Assembly: GCA_035610835.1 (NCBI GenBank)
Contig: CM069443.1
Coordinates: forward strand, 56,747,266 to 56,811,265
Reading direction: 5' to 3'
DNA from: Ophiura sarsii
Taxonomy: Eukaryota; Echinodermata; Ophiuroidea; Amphilepidida; Ophiuridae
Length of the DNA stretch: 64,000 nucleotides
Below are positions 23,606 through 35,835 of this stretch, in pieces. Position numbers and translations under genes: made by a program. How positions within the stretch are numbered: the stretch's first letter is position 1; each line of letters opens with the position of its first letter. The notes under the pieces were generated by a model. That model did not search any database. It worked only from the letters and a program-made list of their open reading frames with translations, and was not told where the DNA came from.

Positions 23606-24670
23606 GCCAAGTAACAAAAATAATGTGTCTCGCGTCCGGACTTTTTTAAAAATCAGTGAGGGGCGGCCCTTACTATTTGTTATTTTTGGATTTTTTGTTA
23701 TTTTTCAGAAGCCAAATTACAAGCTTTTTGCAAGAATTGTTTCGATATTTGTATCACTATCTATGCCAACGAGTGTTTCTCGCATCTTTTTCATTAAAAT
23801 ATAGTTGAAAATGATGGACACACTCACACACAACATGGACAGGTATGATTTTTGATTTTTTTTGGAATTTTTGAAAATTACAAATAACAAAAATATTGGA
23901 GCGGCATCAAAAATCGGTGCAAGCGGGGACGTGAAACACATAATGTTTGTTAAGTTTGGCCTACTACTAACTTACTACCATCTGAAACCGTTTACCTTGA
24001 TTCGCTGTCTATCAATATCATGTAAAGTTCCACGATTTGGTAATTTCGATGTAGATCTCATCAAAATTATCAGCATCACTCACTACATAATAACTTATTT
24101 CAACAAAATTTCAATCTGCACCAATTCAACCGGTTTCCCATAAATCATTACACTTCAGGGTTCCTCCTCTCCATTGAAACATTTCCTTTTTTCCAAATTT
24201 CATTTTTTCTCAGCAATCTCTCAATGCCCTTTAAATAGGGGTAAATGTGTTTGACCATGGAGTTATTATAGTTTATACATTACTTCATGAATATGTATGT
24301 CAGATGCGCCCCCAATGAAATGTCTTAGATTCGTAAATATGATAGTATGCGGGCGCAGGTATTTGAAACACTACAGTTGACTGCGACGCTAACTTTATTT
24401 GGCACAAGCGTACACTCAAAATATGCGCAGCAGACATGTCTCTGTCTGCTGCGCATGATTTGACTGTACGATTATCATCTCGCACACTCTGGCTGAACAC
24501 TTGCCTCTCTGGACCTGTTTATTCTCCGACTGCTTTTAGAGGCAGATTTTAAAATGGCGATAAAGTCCAGTTAAGGATAAGTCATCCACGACTGAGCAGA
24601 AATAATTGTACCACAAATTTATGAATTATTTCAAATGGTGTTACGCTGATTTGTTACACTGGCAATTATA
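23606..24670. other. Putative intron sequence, nothing firm
   Basis: No element ends or convincing frames. A short palindrome (GCGCAGCAGACATG...CTGTCTGCTGCGC) lies at about 24425-24457. Confidence 0.35.
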
Positions 24671-24990
24671 TTAACGGCATATTATGTTATCTTTTCCAAG
24701 TAGCGCCCTCCATCATTGATTTTTACTATGAAAGCAGATTTTCTTGCAGATTTGCATTTTTGATCATAAATCATAAAGATTCCCTGAGTTACAGATCGAT
24801 ACAATTCCTAATTACTTCAAAATCATGGTTTGAAAATAGATTGTACCACTCGGTACAATCTATTTTTTAAAATTTTAAAATTCACTCTAAAACCATGATT
24901 TTGAGGTTATTAGGAATCGTATCGCTCTGTAACTTGGAATATATTTATGATTTATGATCAGAAAAGTAAATCTGCAAGAAAATCTACTTC
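24671..24990. mobile_element. TTAA foldback family 4, copy A (right end lost)
   Basis: Two long arms meet at a centre near 24855 (GATTGTACCACTCGGTACAATC). Left arm starts TTAACGGCATATTATG and contains AGCGCCCTC; the right arm fades out after AAGAAAATCTACTT. Homologous to 42578-42957 and 53301-53677. Confidence 0.7.
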
Positions 24991-25871
24991 CAATTTTTTT
25001 TTGAGGATTGATTATAATTCATATTCTGAGTTTGCGCTACAGTACAAGAACATGGCAATCGCATATGCTTACAATTTTACATCAATCAATCAATTCAATC
25101 AGTCAACAAACATGACTTGGCATGCTTAGGCCTACTCTTTACAAATTATTGGAACAGATTATAATTATTTGAGGGTGATGATGATTTACAGAGTCATCAC
25201 CGATGATGATATGCATTGTATGTTCAATAGTAATTTAATAGCGAACGTGATTGAAGCAACAACAAAAAGTCCGAAAACCATAAAAAAAACCCAGGGCAAT
25301 TCAATGATTGTGTAGACTAAGGGCAACATGAACTATTCTTGTGCCAATACTTGCCGGGCACGGGAAGAGGTGGGATTTGGCCATTGGTCGTGTGTGGTGA
25401 AAAATGACCAAGAGATGTTTTTTGATGCATGCACTGCCATGAAATTACTGACTAGGCCAAGGACTATGCTGTTATTAATTATTTTCAAACCACAAAAGCT
25501 ATTTCAATTAATTTGGAATCATTTTAGAGCTCTATTAATTTGCTATCTGCCTGCAAAGTGGCATTGGTATAGCTCATACATAAGTGGAGATACAGCTTTT
25601 TGGTGAAGATTTTTTTCCCCATGCTGTGTTCTTTTTACAATAACTTGTCATCCCTGATGTTACAAGCACAATTTTGGTCCCATTTCAAAGTTTATTTAGT
25701 AGTCTGTAAGTCTGTGGTTTAACAGACTTGTCAACTATTTGTAACTAACTAATTAGTGTTGCCATGAACCGGGGCATTGATCCCTGGCTTTCTTCCTATT
25801 CGCTACATAGTCAACTTGAATAATCTGCCCAAATTGACAGGATTTATAAAAATGACTAAGTTTTCAACCTA

Positions 25872-26914
25872 CGAGGGTCATTCAATAAGTTTTACCTCCT
25901 ACCTAATAACTTTGCTATTATAAGCCAGTGGTATGAAATATTCCACAATTGTAGCTTTGGATCTCAGCTACAAATTCATAGTGAATTGGTCTAAGTACTA
26001 GTTGTACTTGTTTGAAGAAGCAGTGAAAACCAAACGTCCGACGGAAACGGATAAAAACAGACAAATGTCGACTAAGTGCTATTCATTTGGCCAATTTTAA
26101 GAGACAAAACGTACCTATCTGTCAATTAAATCCATTCTAAATTACAAATATCTCTTGAATGGACTGTAACCAATGTGAGTGACTGATTTCTTGGGGGAAA
26201 ATGCCCTTTAATTAGCCAGAACTAGACAAGGACAGCCACTTATTTTTAACCCTACCCTAGAGAACCGACTGCAAAAGTCATATTTGCTTTTCATAAGAAT
26301 TAAGAGATCTTCATTATACAGGACTATTTAATGGATAGATTTAAAGTCTCTCGAAGAGATCATATTCCATCACTGACTACCTGATTAACTATTCTAAAGG
26401 TTGCATAAGGAAAACTGATAAAGTGACTATTATGTTTATCATGTTAAGATCTAACATTCGAGGGATCACTGTGGCTTGACTTGTAACAACGAAAATTTGA
26501 CTGAATAGCAGTCAGTATTCCAAGGCCAGTATGCTAATACATTTGAGTTTACAAAAGGTTAATATTGCCTAGATTGCCCTAGAATCTGATTTATACATGT
26601 TAATTGTTAATACAGTTTTATATTCAGACATCATCATTTTTTTCTCTATATTCAGTATTAAAATTGGGCTGTTATATCTCATCATACAATACGGAGAGAA
26701 AACAAAATCATGTATTTATCTGTAGGGTAATTTTCTGTGTCCGTTGGGCAAAATCTCCCTTTGGCTTTGAGCGCATCACAACAAAAGTGAAATAGATATC
26801 ATTTACTATAAATATGTATGATGTAGCTATGATTCAGAGCTATAATCATGACATGATAATCATCACTCATGAGATGTTATGAGTGAGGAGGTAGAACTTA
26901 TTGAATGACCCTCG
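25872..26914. mobile_element. Mariner-like element, TSD TA
   Basis: Ends CGAGGGTCATTCAATAAGTT and their near-perfect complement (ending GACCCTCG) with TA at 25870-25871 and 26915-26916. 1043 bases. The terminal sequence resembles mariner inverted repeats, but no transposase frame is left inside. Confidence 0.8.
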
Positions 26915-26916
26915 TA

Positions 26917-28298
26917 CATGTATGATAGCAAAAAGTATACATTTTTGGAAAGCTTGTAACTAGGGAATTTTAGAAATGCAGTTTCAATCAGGGAAGGGTA
27001 CAAAAATGTATATCAAAACAGACAATAGCGTCTGATCTATTACAATAGTTTTCTTGGAACCCAGAAGATTGATTGTAAACCAATTAACCGTCTAATGATT
27101 AGTATTCAATAGCATTATCAAGTGGCTCCCTGGACCTAACTCGCTATTTATTGCACAAATCGTGCGTGGGTGTATTTTGTTGATCGGATTTACCAACACA
27201 AACAATCGATTTTTAGCAAAAGTGGCGTGCGTGAAAAGGCACTTGTTAAATTTTGGTGGGTGGTTTTAAATGGCGGCTCGTAAGATCCGACTTTTAAGGG
27301 CCGGGTCAAAAATACCCTTGGAATTTAAAGTCAAGCGTGAGATTCAAAAGACAACTGTCGATTACCCGACCTCCCGGGTAAATGAAATTGCTGCTTACCA
27401 ATGTACAACTAACCCTTTAACAATTCAATAAACAGCAATCTTATGGGTAATTTCATGAGGAATTAAAATATGTCAAGTAAATAATGATAGGGGTAGGTAT
27501 AACAAAATATATGGGTCTTGAATAAAAAAGAAGATATTTTTCTGCAAATAATACCACATTAGCAGTGTTAGCACTTGGCCCTACGCTAATTTCAATGGCA
27601 TATGAATTCCTTTAATACAATTTCCTTTCAGAAAATATAGACTTTTACTACCTTTGGGGGTGGGGTGGGGTAGTATACAAGCAATGTAATATGTAAAATC
27701 ATGTCAAAAAAGCCCAAATTAGCATTAATACGGAAGGTGGCGAGCTTAAAATGCATGACCATGTAAAAATATATGTTGTCAAAGTTATGATTGGTATTAG
27801 TCTTGTGATCTAAGTAGTGCATCATTTTTATACGAATTAAAATAACAAAACCTGTAACTTGTGACCCACACTCAGTTATTTTATAGAAAAGGGCTCTCAA
27901 TTTTCATAATCATATTGCAACTGAGCCTATATAGTGAGCGCAGTATACTACAAGTAGCTGAGAGCCGTGGCTTGCCTATGGAGTCAGTGGGGTTCGGGTC
28001 CGGGGGTTCCCGGTTCGGCTCGCGGCAATTTGTAAGTTTTTCTTCCAAAATTGCAATATCGGTTAAAAACCTGGTTTGTGGGTTAGTGTTCGAAGGAGAG
28101 GGACTCAAATTTATTGTAGTTCAGGACATGCTGACAATTACAATGTAAAGTGAAATCGCAACTTAGGGGTTTCATCAATTCACATGTTCACAAGGGTGTT
28201 GTGACCATTTTAGGGACTATTCACGTAAACTGGGAAAATGACTCACAACTGTACAGTAAATTGGCTCTTGACTCAAACTTCAAGACTCAATTATGACT
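26917..28298. other. Putative intron sequence, nothing firm
   Basis: No element ends recognised. Frames at 27628-27900 (minus) and 27861-28148 (plus) overlap and lack known domains. Confidence 0.35.
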
Positions 28299-28590
28299 TA
28301 ACCCTAACCCTAGAACGTGGCAGTGGGGATGGAACGAAGAACAGGGGGAGGGGGTTAAATAAAAAATGGGAAAAATTATGTCCGCCGGCGCCGGGAGTTG
28401 AACCCGGGTCGGCCGCGTGACAGGCGAGATATACTAACACTCAGCCACGGGGGGAGGGCTTCACAGGCTAAGAAATCGGAGACCATATATACCCGTAGTT
28501 TAGTGCTACAGGAGATAGAACTTGTGCGCGCGCAAGCCACGTGGTGCTGGCTGTGAGGTGACTGTGAGACGTAGTAGCGTTAGGGTTATA
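28299..28590 (-). mobile_element. Element with telomere-like ends and tRNA-Asp-like core, copy 1
   Basis: The unit starts TAACCCTAACCCTAGAACG and ends TAGCGTTAGGGTTAT, so both tips carry the telomeric hexamer pointing inward as an imperfect inverted repeat. The same ~291-base unit recurs at 28615-28905 with almost no differences, while the 25-base spacer and outer flanks are unrelated. Interior: on the minus strand a tRNA-Asp-like head. No target duplication was seen. Confidence 0.65.
28383..28455 (-). pseudogene. tRNA-Asp(GUC)-like sequence, copy 1
   Basis: On the minus strand CTCGCCTGTCACGCGGC forms a tRNA-Asp anticodon arm with GTC at the centre. CCGGGTTCAACTCCCGG forms a perfect 5-bp T arm with the B box. 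A D-arm-like GGCTGAGTGTTAGTATA precedes. The acceptor strands (CCCCCCG and CGCCGGC) do not pair, so a functional tRNA is unlikely. It looks like the head of a tRNA-derived SINE. Confidence 0.55.
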
Positions 28591-28614
28591 GAAATGCACT
28601 GTGTGGTGTCGTAT

Positions 28615-28905
28615 TAACCCTAACCCTAGAACGTGGCAGTGGGGATGGAACGAAGAACAGGGGGAGGGGGTTAAATAAAAAATGGGGAAAATTATGTCCG
28701 CCGGCGCCGGGAGTTGAACCCGGGTCGGCCGCGTGACAGGCGAGATATACTAACACTCAGCCACGGGGGGAGGGCTTCACAGGCTAAGAAATCGGAGACC
28801 ATATATACCCGTAGTTTAGTGCTACAGGAGATAGAACTTGTGCGCGCGCAAGCCACGTGGTGCTGGCTGTGAGGTGACTGTGAGACGTAGTAGCGTTAGG
28901 GTTAT
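28615..28905 (-). mobile_element. Element with telomere-like ends and tRNA-Asp-like core, copy 2
   Basis: Offset exactly 316 bases from copy 1. The one difference I see is GGGGAAAATT for GGGAAAAATT. Ends are at the same bases as copy 1, although the flanking DNA differs, which argues for two defined units rather than a random tandem duplication. Confidence 0.65.
28699..28771 (-). pseudogene. tRNA-Asp(GUC)-like sequence, copy 2
   Basis: Identical to the copy 316 bases upstream, including the unpaired acceptor strands. Confidence 0.55.
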
Positions 28906-29197
28906 CCTATTGAATCAAATCAAACTTAATGCCTCAAATGCTTTTCTAAAATTTTCATTGACTTTTGTTTTAAAAGGATCCTCAACATTGCCAACATTGC
29001 GACCACAAAATTCATTGTTTAGAGAAGGGTGACCTGATTTCCGCCAACCTTTTTTCACTTGGTGCTTACTATTCTATGGCTACTCATTATTCGGAAGGGT
29101 CCCTATTCTGGAATAAATGTAGGGGTCGTTACATATATAAAATAGGTTATGGTTCGGGTAAGTTCAGGGTTTGGTAAAAGTTTGAGTTAGTGAGAGA

Positions 29198-29476
29198 CAG
29201 GGATAGCACTGGATCAAAAATGTGAGAGGTCCCATGAAATTTTTCAGGACCCCGTAGGACTTCAAAAAACAAATTAACTAACTTTTTACTTTTTTACGGA
29301 CATTTTTAATGAATTAACAGAATTTCTTAAAGTTTCCATTTCCATACATCGTCAAATTTAAGGGGTCCCTTCAATTTTGATCGGGACCCGCAAGTCTTTC
29401 CAATTTGAAACCTGACGCTTCACTACAAGAAAGTGAGAGGTCTAGGATGCACAGACGCGTTAGAATGCGACCCCTG
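29198..29476 (+). mobile_element. hAT MITE family 2, copy B
   Basis: CAGGGATAGCACTGG...GCGACCCCTG, flanked by GTGAGAGA (29190-29197) and GCGAGAGA (29477-29484), one mismatch in eight. At 279 bases it lacks an internal piece present in the other copies. Confidence 0.85.
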
Positions 29477-29689
29477 GCGAGAGAGAGTAAGATATTTAGA
29501 GTTAGGCTAGGGTAAGGGTTAGGATTAATGACTCTTATTTGATTTTTGGAATAATGACCCTACACTTATTTTAGGAATTATGATCCTTCCAAATAAAAAA
29601 ACCCTTCAGAACATCGACCCTTCAGAATAACAAACCAGACCCATAAATGTACTCATAATGTTCCAAAATTTGAGTTAAAGTGCTTTATA

Positions 29690-29740
29690 ATCCTTTTGAT
29701 GTATTTAAGGCGCTATATAAATGTTATTATCAAATAGCTT
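29690..29740 (+). repeat. SINE/LINE-type 3' tail
   Basis: AAGGCGCTATATAAATGTTA followed by TTATCA resembles the GCGCTATATAAAT-(TTAT)n tail common to many invertebrate SINEs and L2-type LINEs. The body upstream is not recognisable. Confidence 0.4.
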
Positions 29741-30139
29741 TTTTAAGATACATAGAAGCAAGAATTCACTTTGAAATTTTCCCACAAACATTATTAATAA
29801 ACATGTTGGGGTTAACTAGGGTTAACCACTTTTTGAGGTAATTCACTACTGTTTCACATGTAGCATTTGTAAGAAAACTCTCACATGACGTCAACTTTTG
29901 CCGAGGGAAGCAGAGAAATATGGGTTTTCTTTCTGATACCAAAAATCTCAGTGATCGGGTCACCCATCCACAAAATGTGTAAACCCTTGTAAGTTTGCCT
30001 TGAATATGGCACTTTTTAGATAAACAATGCACATCTCAATGATCAACCTTGACTCTGCATCTTTCATGACTCAATCTAATTCAGCTCACAGATGCAAAGT
30101 CTCAACTGGGCTGAAGATCCAAGTCTATTTGTCCATTAC

Positions 30140-30905
30140 GAGACAGTGATGTAACTGCGTCATTCGTCATTCACTTATTGCAGTATTAAACATTGGCGCC
30201 TAGTCGAAGCGCTGGCAAGCCTGGCATACACACTTGCGCGCAGGGTTGTAGCTAGGCCAACTTTTGTGCCAGGTGGCAAAAATGGCGAACGGAGGGAGCG
30301 AAACGATCGGACGGGCTCAATATTTTGCTATTTGGGCTCAGTATTTCGCTATTTGGTTACATAACTCTCGCGGCTCAGGGGCCGGGATGTTTTTAGGCTT
30401 TTTTAATGCACTTTGAGGGTTCCTGCCACATCATTTCTTGTTTTATGAGGCAGTTTAATTTTATCCACAAATAGTAAAAGTTGCGCGTAAAAAGGAGGAA
30501 GACACATGCGTGCAGACATGTTGCTATGGTTGTCACTGTGCTGGTCAGGCGTAGCCGGCGGCACTCATGATTGCCGACCGGCACTCTAAAAAAAAGGTTA
30601 AAAAAACCGGCACTCTAAAAAAAACTAAACACTTTTGTTTAAATTTTTTAAATTTTAAATTTTGTTTTTAACAATTTGTGGATAAAATCATTAAACTGCC
30701 TCATAAAACAAGAAATTATGTGGCAGGAAACCTCAAAGTGCATTAAAAATCCTTAAAAACCATTAAGAAGGCCTATGGGACCCATGCCATGATCCACTGC
30801 ACTTCGTTCAATACATTACTCCGTTCGCCGTCAGTAAAATTAACCGGCACTCAATTTTGGCTAGTGAAAACACTGCATGTTGCGCCTGTATAGTTACGTC
30901 ACTGT
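30140..30905. mobile_element. Decayed relative of the 21395 MITE, split by insertions
   Basis: ACGAGACAGTGATGTAACTG at 30139 and GTTACGTCACTGTC at 30892 correspond to the two arms of the 21395-21582 element. About 550 extra bases in between include an inverted repeat (30404-30478 with 30674-30746). Confidence 0.5.
30404..30746. repeat. Inverted repeat, ~74-base arms
   Basis: TAATGCACTTTGAGGGTTCC at the left is complemented by the sequence ending CCTCAAAGTGCATTA at the right, with high identity over about 74 bases. The loop contains CCGGCACTCTAAAAAAA repeated twice. The nature of the element is unclear. Confidence 0.65.
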
Positions 30906-30942
30906 CCAGAGGAAAGGAGATATGTACAGTAATTGTATAGAC

Positions 30943-31350
30943 CAGAGGTGAGCAACCTACGGCCCGCCCGCGTGGCGCATGGGGCCCGTCAGTGTGTTTT
31001 TTGTGGCCCGCGAGATGTCTCAAGAAAAAAGAAGAAAAAAACAATCTATTTTACATCATCCCCCAAAACGAGCTAGCTATTTAGCATTTATCGGCACAAA
31101 TGATGTTCCTCAACGTGCGTATGTCTATTTTCCCCATTAATTAATTGTCATCTGTACTGTATTTAGATTCAATTTTTGTGAAGATAGATTATTAAGCACA
31201 CACACCTATAATTGTTTGAAAGTCTTTGGAATCAAAGGTTTGAAATCAACAGCAGGTCATTGCTAGAAAATTTGGTTAGGTGCGGCCCAGTCAATTTTTC
31301 ACTCGTTATATTATCTGGCCCATTCATTCAAAAAGGTTGCCCACCCCTTG
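30943..31350. mobile_element. hAT element, TSD GTATAGAC
   Basis: CAGAGGTGAGCAACC at the left and GGTTGCCCACCCCTTG at the right are typical hAT (Charlie-like) inverted termini, with GGCCCGC motifs next to the left end. GTATAGAC is exactly duplicated at 30935-30942 and 31351-31358. 408 bases, non-autonomous. Confidence 0.92.
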
Positions 31351-31994
31351 GTATAGACAGATGAGGCCAAAAATATTGTTTGTGTTGTCCTCAAATGCCA
31401 AAAATGTTGAGGTCAGGTGGGTTCGTTGATTGTTTGTTTGGTGTTTTTTCCCCTGAAAATATTACTGACAAGAGCGTGGCTGTTGTGGTTCATGTCTAGA
31501 CATAATTGTGATGCAATCTGTGAAAACCCGTCCGACGTCGCAAAATGTGAACTAGGGATTATGGGTAAAATGTAAAATGTATAAAAAATAAAAATTAAAA
31601 AAAAGATTTTTTTTTTTAAAGATTCTTTAAGAAAATTAATTTCCAATACTTTGTGTCTATTATGAAATTTCACGTTAGAAACTTAAGTCACTTTTCTAAT
31701 TAACCTTATAATGTTATTCTATTGAACTATGTATCTTTTTTGGCCTGTTTTCATGATTTCTTGTTTTGTAGCTTTTTATGACATCACAATCTTCATTCAC
31801 TCATAACTTTTTTGTAGTGGTCGTAGAAAAATGATCGAACCAGTTTTTGTAATCAGCACAGTTTCAGCTTTCTTTTGTTATAAATATCTCAAATATGAAG
31901 AATCCCACTAGGTGGCGGGTTTTCACAGATCGCGTCACAATTGGTAAATGTCAATTTTACCTATGTCTCTAGTGTGATTTCAAAGTTTTTATTA

Positions 31995-32155
31995 ACACTT
32001 TCCACGCGGCTATAATTTTTACCATACACAAAACAGATTTTTCAGAAACCATTGCCAATTTTCAAAGTCTATCTCACGCATTACTGAACCAATACTAGGC
32101 ATGTTTGTACTTATGTCAATGCATTTCTCATGGCGATTCCAAATAATATGGTAAT
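31995..32155 (+). repeat. Dispersed repeat, copy 1
   Basis: About 160 bases from TTAACACTTTCCACG to GGCGATTCCAAATAA match 43027-43183 at perhaps 85 percent. No inverted ends were found; family unknown. Confidence 0.6.
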
Positions 32156-33180
32156 AAAAGTTAAAATTTTTGACATTTTTGAAAAATTTTGTGACATTTT
32201 GGAATGTCGTCTGCAGACGTCTGCCGCATGGGCAAAGAAGAAAAAATGTGACCCTAATTTATGAGATTTTAGGGTCAGTCGTTGAGGGCAACCAAACAAT
32301 TTTTTTTTTGCCTGACTCAACCCTCAACTTCTTTTCACAAGGGCTCTAAATTGTGGACATATTACTTTATAGTGAAATTTGTTAACATTGCATTGTCATG
32401 AAGCCTATTTCGCAACATTTCCAGGAATACTTTTTACTATTGCAACACATTTGGTGAAGGTATTGAATTGAAGACCTTCCAATGGTATTTGCTTTGCTGT
32501 ATATATTAATAAATGTATGTAATTTAAATTGATTTACCGCTTTTAAGGGAACCAGTGATACAGCCTGTGTGGCAAATGAGATTGGATCAAGACTATTCTT
32601 TTATCATGTCTGAAGGCTGACAGCAAAATGGTTAACTTTATTTGTTGGAAGTGGTTCTTTTTACTTCATTCTTTTTTTCCATCTTTTCTAATTTCATTTC
32701 ATTCAGCCAGCATGCATGCTTATATAGGCTTTCTAAGCCTGGCCCGAGCATTTTACTTGAGCCTGGTCCCTTCAGGACTCAAGCGTGTGTCCGTACGGAC
32801 TGACCGTTTAAACAAACAAACAAACAAACTTAAACAAAGTGCAATGAAAATTAATAGCTTTTCCCATCAATGTTGGCTTTTATAATGATGGACTTCATCT
32901 TTCTATGTGAGTATATATGCGATAGTTTAATCAGTTCTAAATTGAAGTAATTTAAGCGAACGCACGAGATTATGGCCAGACACACACTGTTTGGGCCACA
33001 AGCACGTCTTGCATATGATGCAAAATGTGCTTGATGCCCTCATCGCGCCTTTGTCCTTCTACTGTATATTCATTCGCTGCTGTAAGAAGGCTTCGCCAAT
33101 TTGGAACTGATCAAAAAAACTATAGATAGCACTTTTAGGAGGGAACACACATTTATTTTGTGCATTCAGTGAATGATACA
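32156..33180. other. Putative intron sequence, nothing firm
   Basis: An AAAC microsatellite (32810-32828) and short frames only. The 85-codon frame at 32628-32885 has no known domain and ends inside the microsatellite. Confidence 0.3.
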
Positions 33181-33188
33181 GTGACATC

Positions 33189-33541
33189 CAGGGATAGCAC
33201 TGGGTCAAAAATGTGACAGGTCCCATGACATTTTTGAGGACCCCGTAGGACTTCCAAAAACAAATTTAAGAGGTCCCCCAAGAAATTGAGGGGTCCTGAA
33301 GTTTGGGTATTTGAAATTTTTTACTTTTTATGGGCAGTTTTAATGAATTTATATTGTGAGCAAAGGATGGATATGTAATTTACAGAATTTCTTAAGGTTT
33401 CCATTTCCATGCATCGTCAAATTTAAGGGGTCCCTTCAATTTTGATTGGGACCCGCAAGTCTTTCTAATTTGAAACCTGACGCGTCACTATTAGAAAGTG
33501 AGAGGTCTAGGACGCGCAGACGCGTCAGAATGCGACCCCTG
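33189..33541 (+). mobile_element. hAT MITE family 2, copy C, TSD GTGACATC
   Basis: CAGGGATAGCACTGG...GCGACCCCTG, 353 bases, with the 8-base GTGACATC exactly repeated at 33181-33188 and 33542-33549. This is the longest copy and keeps the middle section. Confidence 0.92.
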
Positions 33542-33549
33542 GTGACATC

Positions 33550-34893
33550 ACTGTCTTCTGAAAGTGAAAAATAGACTATAGTCAGAGGCTAGGCAGGAGT
33601 CAATTTTTTTTCTCGCACATGAATTGAGTAAAATTAGTGATTAGTGATTTGCTTAACCCCCTGGGGTCTACCTGTCTATCTTACAGTGGTTCTGATTGGT
33701 TTATTACAAGATGTACTCATATGAATAGCCAATTGAAATGCAGCTTGTAAAATATTTCACTCCAATCTTTATCAGGGATACAATTATTCTAACACTGTCT
33801 CTCATTGGTGCAATAAATGATGTATCCATCTTTTTAACCAATCGGCCGGTAGTTCTCAGGGGGTTAACTTTTTAAAATTTAGATTTAATTTTGATTGTAT
33901 TCAAATGGAATTAAAGTGAATTTTTTTACTCATCTCAGGTACGAAAGTGAAAATTGCAGGCAGGATAGCACCAGGGAGGTGTCAAATATTTGACACCTCC
34001 CCGATAGCACTTGAGGTTTCCCTAAGTGCATCACTTGACATGAAAATATAGGACATGTTTATTTAGGCTTCTTCAGCCTCTATACATGTTGCCTGAAAAA
34101 AGGTTGTTGTCTCAACACTACAGGCCTTGTTATAACATGCTCAGGGATGAAGAGCTCCACCCGTTATGCACACAATGATACAACATAATCCATTACCACA
34201 GCGGACAAAACATGATTTCACAACTAATGTACTTACTGATCAAATAAAGAAGAAAGAAAGAAAGAACAAAATGAAACCAGCAATTATTTGGCACTTTCCT
34301 TTCACTTCATGTACACTACACACTACAATGTAGTTTTAAAATTGATTAATTTTGACATGTGTGAGAATTGGATCACAATTTACTTTGGTTCAAGCAGAGA
34401 TTATGAAAAGCAGGGATGCTCATCTCTATCGAAATGACGTCAAAACCCTGTTCTATGTCTTTCTCACTCGCACCTGTATGCCTCGCATGTTTGAAAAACC
34501 TGGTAAAAATTCAAAAGGGGTGCTTAGTCTGTTGCGACAACAAATTGTCCCTCTACTATGTAAATCTATTTTGACTGTGTTTTCTGTGAAAAAACCATCA
34601 GGGGAAGTTGTTCAATAGAAAATCGAAACTGGTGCTAAATATGTTTGTTTGGATATGAAAATTTAAAATGTTTGGCTGGAATAGAAATGTCTGGCTATTA
34701 AATTAAATTACAAAACCTTTTAGTGTTATGTGGTTTTTTGAAATGTATCCTGTATGTTATTATATCACTTTGCCTAAAAAAAAGGTCGATAAATGTAAAA
34801 TAATGAAATCAGCTGAATTAATGAATAATAAAATAGTTGCCTCGTATACATGCAATAGCAATTGAAATTGTTAATAACAATGTATGACATTCG
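33550..34893. other. Putative intron sequence with one unassigned frame
   Basis: Contains a short AAAG microsatellite (34248-34264). The 88-codon plus frame 34352-34618 (QIVPLLCKSILTVFSVKKP near its end) looks protein-like in composition but has no family match, splice context or neighbours I can support. Confidence 0.3.
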
Positions 34894-35266
34894 CTATGTA
34901 CACAGACTCTTGATATTGTTGTGCTGTGTAGCACTAGCACTCAAGTGTGGGTAACTGTTTTCATTTACTACACTCGTATGCAGAATTTCCAGTAGTTTCA
35001 CAAACTTATGAATATTAATTCCATTTCCACCCCCGAATAATTGTTTCAACATTTCCGGCCCAAAAGTGTTAGGGTTAAGGAATTTTCCCAACATATTTGC
35101 TTCAATTTTTATCATGAAGCACTCCATACTATTGTGTTCACTTTGCGAACATATTAGGAGACACTGTAAACGGTGTTGACATGGTGTTAAACCCACTATT
35201 ATACCTGATATGATACTTAATACCTGATATACTGGAACATTTGAATGGTTTGTTGGTGTTTCTGGC
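34894..35266 (-). pseudogene. Unrecognised minus-strand frame next to a MITE
   Basis: About 124 codons remain open up to the MITE boundary at 35271 and read like protein (LLICSQSEHNSMECFMIKIE, GGGNGINIHKFVKLLEILH). Beyond the MITE a second minus-strand stretch (35710-35830; KYQSEFKSFFWAGQITGEV) also looks coding-like. Excising the MITE with one TSD does not bring the two into one frame. I do not recognise the family. A relic of a transposon or host gene is possible. Confidence 0.25.
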
Positions 35267-35270
35267 TTAA

Positions 35271-35705
35271 GGGGGCTGTGGACTCTCAGGTACAGCCTCC
35301 GTAAAACTGCAGTAACTTCTTCAATATTCATTTAATCTTTATAAACGTATACAGTTTTTTGCACGAAAGGGTTCAATTAATCCAACCATAATGATCTCTA
35401 ACTCAAAAAATAAATAAGATATTAAAAAATAAAAAATAAAAGCTCCTAGGGAATGTTATCAGGATTAACATGAAACTAGTATGACAAAATTTGACAAAAT
35501 ATATTTTGAGTTATCTCTGCAGAACCTAAAATGGGTCAAAAAACGTGTTTTTTATAATTTTTTCCAAAATGGTCAATTTCATTATCATGGTTGGATTAAT
35601 TGAACCCTTTCGTGCAAAAAACTGTATACGTTTATAAAGATTAAATGAATATTGAAGAAGTTACGGCAGTTTTACGGAGGCTGTACCTGAGAGTCCACAG
35701 CCCCC
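35271..35705. mobile_element. Long-TIR element, TSD TTAA
   Basis: Arms of roughly 125 bases, starting GGGGGCTGTGGACTCTCAGG and the complement, are nearly identical. TTAA is present at 35267-35270 and 35706-35709. Total 435 bases, so more than half is arm. The TTAA target suggests a piggyBac-type element, though the tip sequence is not diagnostic. Confidence 0.85.
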
Positions 35706-35835
35706 TTAATAAGACTTCACCCGTTATTTGACCAGCCCAAAAGAATGACTTGAATTCAGATTGGTATTTTGGTGTTTGAAATATTGCCATAGGTATAGTT
35801 TTGATAAAAATGTACTCAGCAACTAGAACTGAATG

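Noticed and set aside
28383..28771. Two functional tRNA-Asp genes
   Set aside because: Anticodon and T arms are good, but the acceptor strands do not pair and the sequence is embedded in a repeated element.
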